From contig CM040090.1 of the NCBI GenBank assembly GCA_022496805.1, positions 12,270,001 through 12,334,000 of the forward strand: a DNA stretch of 64,000 nucleotides. Reading direction: 5' to 3'. Shown here in pieces: positions 43,491-57,003 of this stretch. Every line of letters begins with the position of its first letter. Position 1 is the first letter of the stretch. The DNA comes from Pohlia nutans. Lineage: Eukaryota; Streptophyta; Bryopsida; Bryales; Mniaceae. The notes beneath the pieces were generated by a model. It was given only the letters and a program-made list of their open reading frames with translations, was not told the DNA's origin and ran no database searches. Both the position numbers and the translations under genes were made by a program.

Positions 43491-45912
43491 TGCAGAAAAA
43501 TTTGAGGGTTGCCCGGATGCTTTTGACGTTGGCATCATAAAGGGTTGTAGCGATGTATACAGCGGAATCCATAAATGAGTTTTTGAGGATTGTATGTGAA
43601 CTTGATTTTCTCCGCTACGTGCCCAGATCATGAAGTGGCATATGTAACAAAAACATGATACCTGATTCTCTTGTCACATGAACTTGCCAACAATGCTTAA
43701 TAGTCTTTAATGAGGTTGCCATTGTTATTTAAAGATAACCTCATTCCAAAAGTCATAGTTTTGTGACATACTACATATACTCATAAATACAATGGGATGT
43801 ACGATGATAGATAACAATGCTATTTGGTTTTCCACGATGCAAATAACAAAGAATATGGAATTTGGGAGGGTCTTTGATTGTGTCTATTTATTTAGGTCTT
43901 TCTATCTTATACATCTTAACTCTCCATTGCCGAGGGGTCGGCTATGTTGTGTGTTTTTGAGCTTGGCTACATGGGGTGGATTAGGAGGGTTATAACGATG
44001 TTTATAATATGTAACGCCACATTGGACATGTTTGATAACTAAGCACCATGGATAACAATCCAATCCTTTCTTCTAAGATACAAATTAAAGATGTCAGTGT
44101 TGAAGCTTTTGATTTGGAGCTGGTTGTATCATGCATGGCAACACATCAACAAACTAACTATAATAAAGAAAGGGTGGTACATGTGTGGCTTCGATTGACC
44201 ATTCCGAAAAGCATTTTAGACAAGTGCAATGGAAGAGTATATGAAGAACCCTTTGTTCATAGAAAGATCGGATGCAGAACAAGATTCCAACGAAAAAGAG
44301 GATAAAACAAATCCAAATGAGAGTGTGGAAGCTGTAATGGAGAATTTTTTCTTTTGTTACAAAGATTACAGCTGAAAAAAAAGATCTATTGTTTCTACTA
44401 AGAAAGATTGGGCCAAAAAAAGGTATGTCTATTCCTGCAAAAGTCTAAGGAAAAAAAAATTGATTTAAATCTCAAATGTTATTTTGTAAAATGTTTTAAT
44501 CAACATGAATTTTTTTAGAATTCTGGTTCTTACTAATACTAACAGCCTGGTCCTCGTACAATATTTCATCTTTAACCAGAACCTTGCAGAAAGAACACTG
44601 AAAGAATGAAGAAAAAATATGAAGTAAAAGAATGAGGGATTGGAGCATGCCTACTGTTGGTCACCATGTATAGGCTTGTGCACAATCAACCTCTTCTAGT
44701 AGCCGTCGTTTCTGTACCACCTCTAGCCTCTGCGCAACAGCTTATAGCCTTCAACCTCCTCAACTTGCAACAACTTCCAACCCTTGCAACTCTAGTAGAA
44801 TCTCTAATTGCAAAAACCCTAACTACGCAACTTCCATGTCTCTGGCAATCAATTTCTCTCTCCTCCCAAGCCTCCCCGACTAAAACAACCTCCCCCTTTG
44901 GTTGAAGCAACTCCAATCTTCATCTCTCCTTTTATTAAAGCAGCCTTCGCTTGAAAGACCCCAACCTTTGTCTATGCTCTAATTGAAACGAAATCTGCTC
45001 CGACTGAATCAGCTTCCACTTCTAACCTCTCCATGCACCTCCAGTCTTTGCGACAATATATATGATAAACATTTTTGCCTTAAAAGCCCAAATCTCCAGC
45101 CTCTTTTGTGATGGCAGTTCCTTCGTATACATATTTACTATGCCACTGATGGGTGTAAGAACTGTAGTTACATATCCTCAGGATTACTAGTATTACGGTC
45201 TATTCCTGTATTCACTACAGGAAACATCTAATCACATGCAAGTAAAAAGGGATATCATATGAGCAAGTAAATATTCATGGATTTGCTAGTGAATTCAAGA
45301 GAAAAGCTAATATCTCTTGAATCACTGGTCTTACCAAGTTGGGGATCTATATAGGTGTGCCACATGTCATTTTAACTTTCCTCCAGTACCTACTCAATCG
45401 CGGAACATTTCCTTGGAATGCTATTTTTAGATTGTTCTTTGTCGATGTAGTTGCGTTTTTCCCTTGTCAATAATTTCGCTTTACTGGGTTATTAGCATTC
45501 CATACAACATTCCTATTTCTTTCGAATCCTCCCATTCCTTTAAATTCTGTGCTACAGGGCCTCCAAGTAGCAGTCGTTTCAATACTTTACTGGGTAACTT
45601 TAGAGTGTGATTGGTATATTTATATTGCCCAAACCATGCCAACTGCCAATTCATTTTTATACTAAATTGGGTACTATAATATTTCAAGCAAACATTGTAC
45701 ACTTCAAAAACGAGACATATTTGCTCACTGCACTAATCTCCCAATCAAATGAGGCCTACCACTTGTTTTAAAGTCTACTCACAATACTCATGTCTGGCCT
45801 CTTCAATCAAAATTGCAAATTTCCTGCGTATACCATTCACAACTACATGATCCTCACAAGTTTATTTCCCTATGCAAAAACATACTGTTAGTCCAGTGGT
45901 TTAGTCCCCTAA
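43491..45912. other. Unassigned DNA
   Basis: Short frames only. A minus-strand frame at 45481-45702 (73 codons) could be a late part of the transposase relic or chance. Nothing is assigned. Confidence 0.35.
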
Positions 45913-48900
45913 TTAATTTTTTGAATTAGATGGTATGCTTGTATCCTTTTCGTCACAGCGTTGAATACTACCTTCCTTATTGGATTCCCCACTGTCATTT
46001 TCCTCACCTTCAGCACCATCCATCTCGTCTTCTCCATCATCCTAGTCATCATTTTCGCCTTCCTCAGCTTCCGACCGTGAATCGTTTGATTTAACTGAGT
46101 CGGAGTCTTTATTACCCGTTGTACTAGACCCACTGTCACTGTCTACGTATTCGTCGTCGTCCTCCTCTTCAGAGTCCGTTGCACTCCGTGCACTGTCCTC
46201 CTCACTGCTGCCATGAATTTTGGCAATTTCTTGATTTAGAATGCTACGTTTATCGCCTTGGGTTGCTTTTTATTTTTTACTTTTTCCTTTGTGTTAACCG
46301 TTTCAGTCACACAAACTACACTCTTCCCCTTCGTATAGCGTCACGCGTGCGCTCAAACAGTGCAGGGACTACTGCTCGCTTCGCAAAAGCCACCTCTTCG
46401 TTTGTAATTGGCTTCTTGAATTCTGCCTCCTGCACATCAGTTTTGTAAGCCTATATGATATCCATTCACTCTAAATATATAAAAGTATATGCTACAAAAC
46501 AGAATATCCTAAAACAATTTGCATCACATGCAAAATGTAGTGAAATGTATTCGGTTGGAAAAAACTTACAAACTTTGTCATTAGACCAGCCACTCCTTGT
46601 GGACCTAGTCGATGTGTGAACGCAATCCTCCTAGTTCTTTCAGCGGCAGCCACTTTGCATTTATTAGATTTTTCCAAGTATTTTGAGTTAGTAATTGAAT
46701 CCCAAATTGCATTCCAAGATTCCTTTGTTAGTCCATGGGAAATAGGGGTAAATTCTTTGCAACCGTTCCTCTTCATATGGTTTCTTACCTTCACCCTTCT
46801 TTGTCTAAATAATATTGTTTTCCACTTCTGAAAGAACAAAGCTCTCCTCATATTCACCAGGATAAAGACATTTCTCTCGCAACTTAAATACCCTGATCAT
46901 CTATGGGTCTTGTTGAGGCCATGGCAAATGCCATTTGAAGAGCCACGATGCTCTATCATGGAGGTAACTTGGCATGTGTTGCCAAAATCTCCCAATGGGT
47001 TCCCCTAAGGCATTTGTCTCACATGGTGGCACATCCTTCACGGTATCCCAAGTCCCAATGGAGTGAGGATTTGACATAGCTATGCTAGTCTAGCCACGAA
47101 TGGTATTGCAAGAATCAATTGAAGGGGACTTTTTGGGATTGCCTCTCTTACTATTGATGACGTGTTTGACTGGTGCCACAATTGCTTCCTCTAGTTCTTT
47201 GTTAGATGGCTGGCCTTTAGTACTCTCTTTTGGTGATGGTGCATGACCATGCCGCCTTTCCTTGCTCTTCGCCAACAATCTTCTTTTCTCTATTTGGAGC
47301 TCCAAGACTGTCCTTTTCAGGACCTGTACCTCTGATTCTGTTCTTCTATCAACGAGCACGGGTGTCTTGGACTTTTTCTTGGGCAACTCGGCATTGTTGG
47401 ATTGTCTTTTTTGAAGGCTCTCCATCCTTTGCTTGCCGTCTGGATTTAAACGTTCTCTTCCGTTTCTCCGTGGCCCCTATGGACCCCTAGAACATCTCCT
47501 AAAACATTGAGACACATCAAAATATTTGGTAAGTTACATTACAATCATAATTGATTCTTCAAAATTAATGAATGACTACAAAAATTGCGGCATACATTAC
47601 ACAACATACAACAAGTTATACAAAACTGCTTTACCTTTGTTTTGCCTTCAAGGAAACGCGCTTTGTGGGATGGTGGAAGTTGTCCTTGCATCAACTCCAA
47701 GTCCCTCCTCATGTCTTCGTGGTATCTGACTACATGACTGACATGCTAATTCTATGTGCTGCTTGTCTGGCCACCTACCACACTCTGAAGACCTAGTACT
47801 AGAGTGAGAGGTGTGTCGTTGGTTGTGTAGTTCGCTGGATACTGTGGCCACTATTGAACATAGTCGGAATTCGAGGTAGGAATTTTGGAATTGGTCTCAT
47901 AGTGGCAGATGGCATTTCAGTGCTTCGTGGTGCGTCTTGGATTATACAAGTGTCAATTGCATATCTAGGAAGGCCTCCTAAATTTTGCGGTTACATAGCA
48001 CCTTCATGTGCTTTAGCAATTTCTGAGATAACAACAGCACCTACGGCTCTTACTACTTCCGTCTGCATAACTACTTCTGTCTCCACTACAACATCCGGCT
48101 GGGCATAAACATCGGCACGTACCAATATCGCTGCATGTGGATCCTATGTTGTAACTATAGGCATGACTTGAGTGCATGCAACGTGTGTAGACGCGTTGGC
48201 CTGTGCATCTTTGTTTAAGGACGGCGCACCGTTGAGGCCGGTGTGTAAGGATCTCACAGTGCCGTCAGTCCGTGCCCGTAGCTGCTCCCGCTCTACAGAC
48301 AGCTTCGGCAATTGCATCACGCTCGTAGACTCCGTTCCCACATCATACTCTCCCTCGGCGTCTACACCTGCAGAGGCTGACGTTGTGCCCTTCTACTGAA
48401 CGGCCGCTCGTTCTGACTCAGAATCTCCGTTGGTAGAGGACGACAATTCAACTGGCCAAATCTCAACCTTCTTACGGTGCTCCTTCTGTTTTTTGCTCAC
48501 GGAAGATTCAATGGTGAGGTTCATGAACACGTCATTCTATAAAATTGACATACGAACAGAGGTAAGTTCATTGTTACCGTTCTTTTTGCGCCTTTCTTTG
48601 GACTCCCCGGAGCTCCTTCTCAATTTCCGTTCTTGAAAGACTTGTTCTGCTGTTCCTTCCTTCTTCCGTGCCACTGCCTTCGTCTTCTTCTCTCTCGCAG
48701 TATTCCTCTGGCATCTAGACTGATTTTGGTGCAGTCGACTTGCCGCCGTTCCTTGCAACGCTGGTTTAGCGGAATCACTTGCGGTCCTCTGCAGTTTAGA
48801 CCTTGTCGTTCCCCTCGTCTTCACCTTCACAACCCTCGCTTTTGGTCCACTCGACGCGTTCTTCTCGATTTTGTGCGCTTGTACTTGTACTACCGGGTGA

Positions 48901-49068
48901 CCTGTTTTACCAACACTCTGCCGCAAATACAACAGTCACGTCCATGGGCCTCTCTCGCAAGACATTGTTTTCGTCGTCCACGGATCGTCCACCCTTTCTA
49001 TGCTTCCTCGGCATCTCCGCCTCCGCTTCACTACAATGTCGTTTCCTTTTTTTGTCTATGTCCCTCAT
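45913..49068 (-). pseudogene. Plant En/Spm (Ptta)-like transposase gene, decayed
   Basis: A minus-strand coding trail. The start ATG at 49068 gives a basic leader (MRDIDKKRKRH), then Lys/Arg-rich parts (48932-48537), PKKKSKTPVLVDRR and VQVLKRTVLELQIEKRRLL (47425-47270), and GTWDTVKDVPPCETNALGEP. Next come TKESWNAIWDSITNSKYLEK and NKCKVAAAERTRRI (about 46740-46620), which resemble the plant Ptta/En/Spm transposase-associated domain (W, SexxN, R, GxxG pattern). After EAEFKKPITNEEVAFAKRAV follows an acidic tail ending at TAA 45913. Several stops and frameshifts are present, though some gaps could be introns. It could also be a domesticated gene. Confidence 0.6.
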
Positions 49069-49914
49069 GATGCAGCTAGACTGAATGTTTAGAAAATGAT
49101 GCACCCCTCCCTTAAATTCCTTAAAAAAGATCTCTCCTAGGCTCCTGCTGTGTACCGGTCTCACGTAAAAACATATACGCTTCAAACCTGAACTTCTTCC
49201 CCTCCTAGTATCCACTCTTAAGAACTACCACTGCTCTACAAGTTGTCGCTTGCAATAAGTCTGCATATAGAGAAAAATTCAACTGAATGCATATGGAGGA
49301 GAATTAAACGTAGATGGGGTTCCTGTGCGGAGTATAGACTTGCGCTTCCGCATACAACTGCTCTGCATGATCTGCCAAGAGGAGTGGTAAGCTACGAAGA
49401 GGAGCGACAATTGGATGAAAATGAGGAGAGGCAGCGGGTTAGACCGGAGAGAAGGCTCAGAAGCTTCCAGAAATTTACCTCCTCTTTGATGATGACAGGA
49501 CTAAACTATCCAGCCTAATCTTGCAGAATGTCTATCTCCGTGCAGGGTACACTTCATAGACATCAACGTTGACAAGACAGATTAAGATCTTACCTGTATT
49601 CTACATCTCTACTGAAGGTACTTCTGTTTACCTGTTCTTTCAAATTTTTAACCTATCTTAAGGTGCATGAGACTCCTGTTTGACAGAGGTTAAAAATTCA
49701 ACTGAACACAATTGTTACCTATTTACTGAGCATTGTAGGGTAAGCTTGTTCTATAAATAACTATGAACAATCAGCTCGGGAGAAAAGGAAACCAGTCATA
49801 TACTTTGTCCTAACCAATAATGTGAATTACTGTGTTTAGTGTTCACATCGCATGTATTCACTGCTACTAATCATATACCTAATTAACAAAACGTAAGTCT
49901 GCTGTATGTGGTCA
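49069..49914. other. Unassigned DNA
   Basis: A plus-strand frame at 49243-49518 is rich in Glu and Arg (SYEEERQLDENEERQRVRPE). It may be another exon of a transposon gene. No domain is recognised. Confidence 0.35.
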
Positions 49915-50265
49915 TGTTAACAGTAAAATAGTTACCTACCGGTAGTACTACCGAGCTCCTTTTTACTAGGTAGGTAATTTCCCAAATTACCTCCGAAAGT
50001 AGATCTAAAACGGCTTTTTGACCGATCTGACCGTTACAAGTCGGATCGGGTTGAACATGTATAAAAGCAGTAGAGCCAAACCTCTTGGCAAGCGTTGTTT
50101 TTCCCATTATCATTTCCTATTGTGTTATTTTGTTTCCTTGTGTGTTTTGCAGGGTTCTTCTCTACCTTCAGCTCTCTCCTGTCTTCTTGCTGTTGCATTT
50201 ACGATTAGATACCTTTCTCCTTTACCTTCCTTTCTCACCTTAGAGCTATGCTGAGATGTCAGATC
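49915..50265. repeat. LTR-like repeat, copy 1
   Basis: GTTACCTACCGGTAGTACTA, a TATA-like GTATAAAAGCAGTAGAGCC and CTTGGCAAG occur in the same order and spacing as at 54585-54920. A promoter-like TATA element inside a dispersed repeat suggests solo LTRs of a retrotransposon. No primer-binding site or coding region is recognised. Confidence 0.5.
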
Positions 50266-50480
50266 TACTACCGAGTAGAGTCCGGAAGTCCTAGATTTAC
50301 TATCGAGTAGAGTCCGGAAGTCCCAAATCTACTATTAAGTAGACTCGGAAGTCCTAGATCTACTACCGAGGTGAGGTTGGAAGTCCCAGATTTACTACTG
50401 AGTAGGGCAGAAGTCCCAGATCTACTACCGAGGTGAGGTAGGTAGTCCCTGATCTACTACCGAGCTCGCTACCGAGTAGA
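50266..50480. repeat. AGATCTACTACCGAG tandem array
   Basis: Units of about 36-40 bp containing CAGATCTACTACCGAG and GTCCGGAAGTCC repeat six to seven times with drift. They lie within or just downstream of the LTR-like repeat. Confidence 0.8.
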
Positions 50481-53400
50481 GTTTCATTGTCTCTATTTTC
50501 TATATTCCTTCTGAAATTACCTCTTCCAGATCCTGGTAGTCCACTATCAAGCTCCTGTCGAGAAAGGGGAACTACCAGGTCCTATTAGAACTATACCAGC
50601 CGTCGACAACAGGAAATTCATATTTTGAATTACTATACAACGTCAATCATAACAAGGTATTAGTTATTGTATATGTTGTGTTTATAAATGTGGAAATAAA
50701 AAATCAATTAGTTCGGTCTTGTTCAATGAGCAGTGCAAGATCATAAAACCTATATCTGTGGTATTCCTGAATTGCCAATTTTTTTATTTTTTATTTTTTG
50801 TATTTCATGCTATATAAATAATCCATTAACACCACTGGAAACGAATGTACATGTAGAAGGATGATAACTGACCAGAATGTTCTCCAAGCCTATTGTTTGA
50901 ATTTCTACATCATCTTCTAAGTGCACAATAGCGCCTAATACATGTACTAAATGTGTGTAGGGATCCTACAATGACTTGAAAGTACAAGTCTGTCGGGGTA
51001 GAACAAATCACCGCTGCCAATCCTATGGCATTTCCTTCTGCGATCCCACCTCAACCGAGGAGTCCTACACCACCAAGAGGCGCAAGAGAAGACGCAATGA
51101 AGACCAATAACAATTACGACTCCGTCCACAATACAAGATTTTCTATCCCTGTTGCAAATGTGCTAGGAATGACAAGCCACAATCGCGGTTATTATCAACT
51201 CTAGAAGACTACATTCGGTTGCACAAGATATCGAGTAGATTTCAGGTTACCTCCATGTTATCACACTCCATAATTACCATCCCTTTGGATTTTTACATTT
51301 TCACCTACTTATGCAATATCCCAAAATGTGGTCCACATTTGTTATTAATGAATTCGATACATCTGTACCAAGGATTTCAGTTCAAATGATAATTTTTTTA
51401 TAAGAGTAGTGTTGCAGCGTTATCAAGTTCTTGCTATAGATGAAACAAGAAAAATGATAACATATGAAATAGTGAGACAAGAAAATTATTAACATATGAA
51501 ATAGTAGTACGGTGGAACTACTTTATAAACAGATATGTTCTAAGTGTCTACGTCTAAGACATTTAAACTGGAGTAACTTTTTAGCAACACAAAACTACGA
51601 GCTCGAGCTTAACTTATCTAATAAAGAACGGAGTTGAGTGCCTCCAAGGTGAGTGTGTACCAAGTCTTTCTCTTCCTAGCTTGCTTGACCTTGGAATTCT
51701 CAATTGCCATCTTTGACACTAATCTTTCAAAGTATGCCAAAGGCTAGAGAGCAATATTCTAGATATGGTAAAACTTATGAACCAAGGTTGTATTAACATG
51801 CAATTTTTGGTTCTTCCTGCCATATCAATGCTCATTAGAATTATTCATATGATATTTAAATCAATGTTCATGGCCAAGATTTTCATTAAAGCAACTGTCA
51901 TCAAAAGATTCAAAGCTCAAGATTTATTAAAAAAGATTCAAATTAAATATAAATCAATGCTTATAGCCAGGGTTTACACAAAAGTCACTCTCAGAAAAGG
52001 ATTAGAAATGAACCAGTTAACTTTGTGAAGTGTCGTGAGAATTGAAGGTACATCACTATGCGGGTCCAAGATTACACTTTCTACACTATAGTGCTAACCG
52101 ATGCCACGAGCATGGTCCTAGTCAATTATGGGAATCTGGGTGGTTGCAAGCTACGGTCACCCAAGCTTTTTGTTGCGGTCTACGAATTGGTGCACTTTCC
52201 TGATCTTTGGAAAATCATCAATAAATATTGGGATGGAATTTTGTGACAAAACAAATTGCATTGTTTCTAGAATTTCAAAGTTAAGATGTCTACCTCAATA
52301 AAGTTTGAAAAATTTCAATCTTTTTATCCAAATTAAGCATTTCTACTTTGATTTGGTAGCGTGTCGCTTGTCAAAAGTAAACCTATATTATCGCTGTGCG
52401 CTTTTCTGTGAAAAAATTCTGTCAATTTTCACCTCGCATGTCGAAAATTCTGGAAATAATTCAATCACCTTTGCATTTAGTAATGCGTGTTTTGAACGTG
52501 GGCTATGGAAAATGCTAGAAGGGGGTCAAATTTGAACTTCAAAAATTTATAGCAACATACCAAAAGTGTGTACAAAGCTACCATATTTTATTATCTTTGG
52601 TATTACGCTTACTTATTTTTTAATTAATTGTTTTGTGATGTTTTTGTTTTTTAAGATTTTCGTTCAGTTAAAACTTTTTTTTTGTATTTTTAAAAAATGA
52701 AATAATGGTTCAATTTCAGAGGTGGGATATGAAATGAATTTTTCATAAAACCTAGCTAAGGATGTTATGTAAAAAAGGCTCTAATTACCCCGGCTGGGTA
52801 AAAACAAAAAAGGCTGTTGAGTAAAGCCCAAAGTCTTGAAGTTAACTTAACAATTGCTAAAGTGAAAGTATTAGCATAAACCCTATTTGGGATGGTGAAA
52901 TTTTTGATCTAATTGAAAGTTGAGAGGTGCACATTACAACGCTAGTGCATGAGTTGCACGGCCTTTAGCTGCACAAGCTGCAATCTCCACTTGGTAGACC
53001 GTAGCTTGCAATCACCCATCTATGCCTAAGACGATGGTTCCCATTCCAAACCATTAACATCTTGTTGGAGAAAATCTGGAGATCGTTGTCTTCAAAAAGT
53101 TTTTTCTCCAACTCGTCATCAACTTTTGACCACTTAGGGCTCTACTTTGCAGAGATGGTTGGTGTAACATCAAAATTGTTTTTGAGTGCTATATAGAAAA
53201 ATCCATTCCCCTCTATATATCCATACTTCATGAAGTGAGATGCTAAATTTAATACATCGTTCTTTGGATAGGGTCTAACAACAAGAAGAGATATCTTGTA
53301 TTGAGAGTCTCGTTGGATACCAAGTCATGGAATTGTCTCTTGACCTCCTCTTTGGATAATGAAGTCGAACTTGCATTTGAACATTCACAAAAATTGACAT

Positions 53401-53550
53401 TCAAGTTTCATGTTTTAAGAAGTCTAGATTTCAATATATGTTCATGCATGATGATACTACATAATTTAGAATTTTAAGTATCCAACACATGGAAATTCAA
53501 GTTTGTAATAAAAATGCACTTGAAAATGAAGAAAAGCCAATAGAGTTCTT
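50481..53550. other. AT-rich DNA without a recognised gene
   Basis: No domain in any short frame. GC rises slightly at 50960-51080 and 52920-53000 without recognisable coding. Confidence 0.4.
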
Positions 53551-53628
53551 ATCCGGAGAGATTGCATCCATCCCCTTGTCCTCAGCCGGAGAGATTGCAT
53601 CCATCCCCTTGTCCTCAGCCGGAGAGAC
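53551..53628. repeat. 34-bp tandem repeat
   Basis: CCGGAGAGATTGCATCCATC plus CCCTTGTCCTCAG occurs twice and begins a third time. Confidence 0.9.
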
Positions 53629-54074
53629 GGCATTCATCCAAAAAACAATATGAACAATATACTACAAAAACAAGCTTTCTAAATAATCGGGTGTCCCTTC
53701 AAAAGCTCTCTCGCTTAGCTGAGAATAAAAACAATGTAATGCTTAACTACTAGAGTCACATAATTTTGACATGCCACAGGGTTTGCCAGGGCGGGGCCCA
53801 TGCAAACTGTCATGCCCCAAATAGCAATATAATTCATTGCTACATAGGAAATAAACTTCACCCACGCAAATACACTGTGGGAATCCAGATCTTATTAAAT
53901 CTCTATCCTTGTAAGAAAAATGTAAATAATACTGATGAACAACAAGGTGTAGGTGGAATTTGTTTGAGCTTATATAAAAAGAAAAATTAATTTTTAGTAA
54001 ATATTGGAATTTTAGAGTTTTGAGTCTTAAAGTGGTGTAAAAATTGTAATTTTATCAATTTTGAAAGACAATAA
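53629..54074. other. AT-rich DNA without a gene
   Basis: Nothing recognised. Confidence 0.45.
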
Positions 54075-54215
54075 ACACTAATAGGATTTTGGTCCTTTAT
54101 AACTGGTCCTTTGTGACTTAAATGGTCGTTTGTGACTCAATTCTTTTTAAAAAGAGTCGTTTCGGACCATTCAAGTAACAAAGGACTAGTTATAAAGAAC
54201 CAAAATCCTACTAGT
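54075..54215. mobile_element. Small foldback MITE, ~140 bp
   Basis: ACTAATAGGATTTTGGTCCT with TTATAACTGGTCCTTTGT at the left pairs with ACAAAGGACTAGTTATAAAG and AACCAAAATCCTACTAGT at the right. The arms are about 50 bp and the element is nearly all hairpin. Confidence 0.8.
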
Positions 54216-54584
54216 GAAATTGGACTAGAAAGTAGAAGATAGCCTCCACACTTTCTTAGTTGGAACCATTTTTAATTTGAAATCAAGAACTATAAGAAAA
54301 TCAACGTTTGACTGAATAACAACCAAACCTAGCTCCATGGGTTCTTTGCAAGCTTAGGAATTACAATTAGATCATTCATCAGTTGTGATAGATTGAATTT
54401 ATGTCGTGATTTCTCGAGTAATTATGGGCTAAACTCGGAATAGACACTCTAGTTACCAGTAACCAATAGAACTAATTTAAGAGAACGTACGTAGTTAACT
54501 CGGAAGTCAAGTATAATTAGAAATTTAGTGTGGTGTATGATTGTCAAATCATGAGTTATTGTAATTGGTTTGTGTTGAAAGGTA

Positions 54585-54920
54585 ATATAGTAACTACCGG
54601 TATTCTACCGACATGGGTTTTTACTACCTCGGTAATTTTCCAAGCTACCACAAAAAGTAAATCTAGGAAAGTCTTTTTTATCAATATGACAGTGCTAAGT
54701 CATATCACGGGTTGTACTTGTATACAAGCAATAGAGCTAAACTCCTTGGCAAGGCACATTTTTTCCAAACTCTAGTTTCATTTTTCTCCTTACATTGGAT
54801 TCTGTTTTCCTTTCTGCCTTCACTCCTTCCAAGTACTATCACCTCGGTACTTGTGTTACTATGTTTCTTTGACTATCTTGAATGAAGTTCGTACTAACTA
54901 CCAGGTCAAGGTCGGTGGTT
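54585..54920. repeat. LTR-like repeat, copy 2
   Basis: GTAACTACCGGTATTCTACC, GTATACAAGCAATAGAGCTA and CTCCTTGGCAAGG match copy 1 (49915) in order, at visibly lower than 90% identity. The tandem array of copy 1 is absent. Confidence 0.5.
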
Positions 54921-55830
54921 GTAATAAGTTATGTGTTTTGGTCCTCATAGAACTTAGCTCAGAGTATTTTCTTTGATCACCTCATGTTTCTATAGACTCC
55001 GTAGTCAGACACCGAATAGTTGTAGAAGGAAAAGAGTTCCCAGTTCGTGAAGAATGATATATCACAATTATGTGGTTTGGATTCGATTTGTATTGGATCT
55101 ATTTGAGCAATGTGATATACACCCAAAAAAGTCATTGTCAAGAATTTTGATAACTATGAGAGAACAAATATAGGGTGTCTTTTATTCATTTGAGATAAAA
55201 ACTATAAATTTATAGAAGTAATATAGGGCGTTTTAAAACCAATTTGGAAACATTTTAGGAATATTGCTAGAAATATATATAGAATATACCCTAAATATAC
55301 TATAAATAGTATACTATTTAAATAATTTCATAGCCCTCCATTAAATACCTTTTGTACACTCATATGTACCCAAAATTTACACTAAGTGACTTCCCCAAGG
55401 ATATACATGACTTGGTACTACTAGTGAGTTATCATAGGCAAGAAAGTTGTAACATCCAACTGGCTCCATCCTTCTTCCCTCAGACAAGTGTTTACGTTGA
55501 GCTAACATAAATAAATAGTGGTCTTAACCACTATCCTTTCCTCCATTTTTTTGTTTTTTTGTTTTTTGTTTTATGTTGTATGCTTGATCCAACATGGTGT
55601 ATAGCAATAGTATTTATTTCTTTGAATGTTGGTTCAATGGAGGTTTTGGGATTTTAAATTTTGTTCCGAGGAGTTTTATAGAGGAAGCTTGAGTTGTTCT
55701 TTAGGCCTCAGATGTTATAACTATAAGTGGATCTACTTTCCAACCATGAGCATGATGATTAATGGTTGGTATTTTTCAATTTTATTATTGATTAGAGTTA
55801 CGTATGTAAATTCATTAAACTATATTGTCA
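54921..55830. other. AT-rich DNA without a recognised gene
   Basis: AAATATATATAGAATATACC-like text at 55270-55330. No coding evidence. Confidence 0.45.
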
Positions 55831-56133
55831 AAACAAGGGTTTCGTTAAAAGTGCCTATTGAAATGTGCACTATTTTTTGGGATTATTTTTGAATATTTTA
55901 ATCACAAATTTTGGTATGTATAAGCAATAATATTGTACTTTGGCTAGAGTCTTTTCAAACATATTTTGATAAATCTTAAGGGGTGAGGCACATGCCACAG
56001 CCCTCGTGATGATATTTTTCTTACTAGGATAATTATAAAATGATCATATTTTCAATGAAATTTATAAATTTCCAAAAAATTGTTCATGTGCACTTTTACA
56101 TATTGAATTGCACTTTTAACGAAACCCTTGTTT
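55831..56133. mobile_element. Foldback MITE, ~303 bp
   Basis: AACAAGGGTTTCGTTAAAAG at the left is inverted at the right (CTTTTAACGAAACCCTTGTT). TCAA flanks both ends and may be the target duplication. Non-coding centre. Confidence 0.75.
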
Positions 56134-56772
56134 CAAGTTGTCTCTTGGGTGTAATAGTGGGATCCTTTAGTATGGGAGTCGTTTGATGCATAGTATATTA
56201 GGTTTGAATCGGACATTACAGTGGCATCTTTGACTTCTATATGTATAAAGATGAAGCCATGGGGGTACTGTGTTTTTTTTGTAGGGTACAATTAAATTTT
56301 CCTGCATTCATGAGAATGTAGCATCTAGATTTTTGAGCCAGTAGAATTAGTTTTTTTAATGCTCATACTGCTTTGTTGTGTCTTTTGACTTATATGGCAT
56401 GTGTATGGTGTACATTTTGTAGGGTATTACTTCTACATCTAGGGAGTTACATATGGGGGCAAGCGATTGATGGGAATCTTTCTACACCAAAAAATAGTTA
56501 TTTTTTTTTAGCATTTCTCATGTATTGACCTGTGCAAAATTTTAAGAGGTTGGTTTTTTATGAATTTGTGATGGTGGGATTGGACCAAAATTCATTGGAG
56601 AAGTCATCGTTTATGTCGGGGTTCATTGTCCATTAATTCTAAAAAAAAATTTCAGTCAAGTTCAGTGTTGTATGCTTCAATACATTTTACATGGCTTTCG
56701 TAAGGTGTCTTGTTAGTTGGGCCCAAAAGTCTTTTGGATAATAATGTGGTTTAGGGTTTAGGATTTTAGGGT
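56134..56772. other. AT-rich DNA without a gene
   Basis: Nothing recognised. Confidence 0.45.
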
Positions 56773-57003
56773 TTAACCCTTAAACGTCCCATAGGGATGG
56801 TATATACATTGTCGTATGATTGAGATTTACTACCAACAAGAAACTCTAAATTAGGATCTTAATAGCTCATTAGAACCGCATTGATGTAAATTTCAACTTC
56901 TCTTCCGCATTCAAACCCATTAAAGATGTGAATCCGTTCCAAATACAACCAAAATACACCGTATTCTACTAGTCGCCACGACAAGTCAGACGTTTAGGTC
57001 CTA
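56773..57003. mobile_element. Possible decayed TTAA-flanked MITE
   Basis: Starts TTAACCCTTAAACGTCCC. A weak inverted end, GACGTTTAGGTCCTAAA, lies about 220 bp on. The terminal TTAA is lost on the right. Confidence 0.4.
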
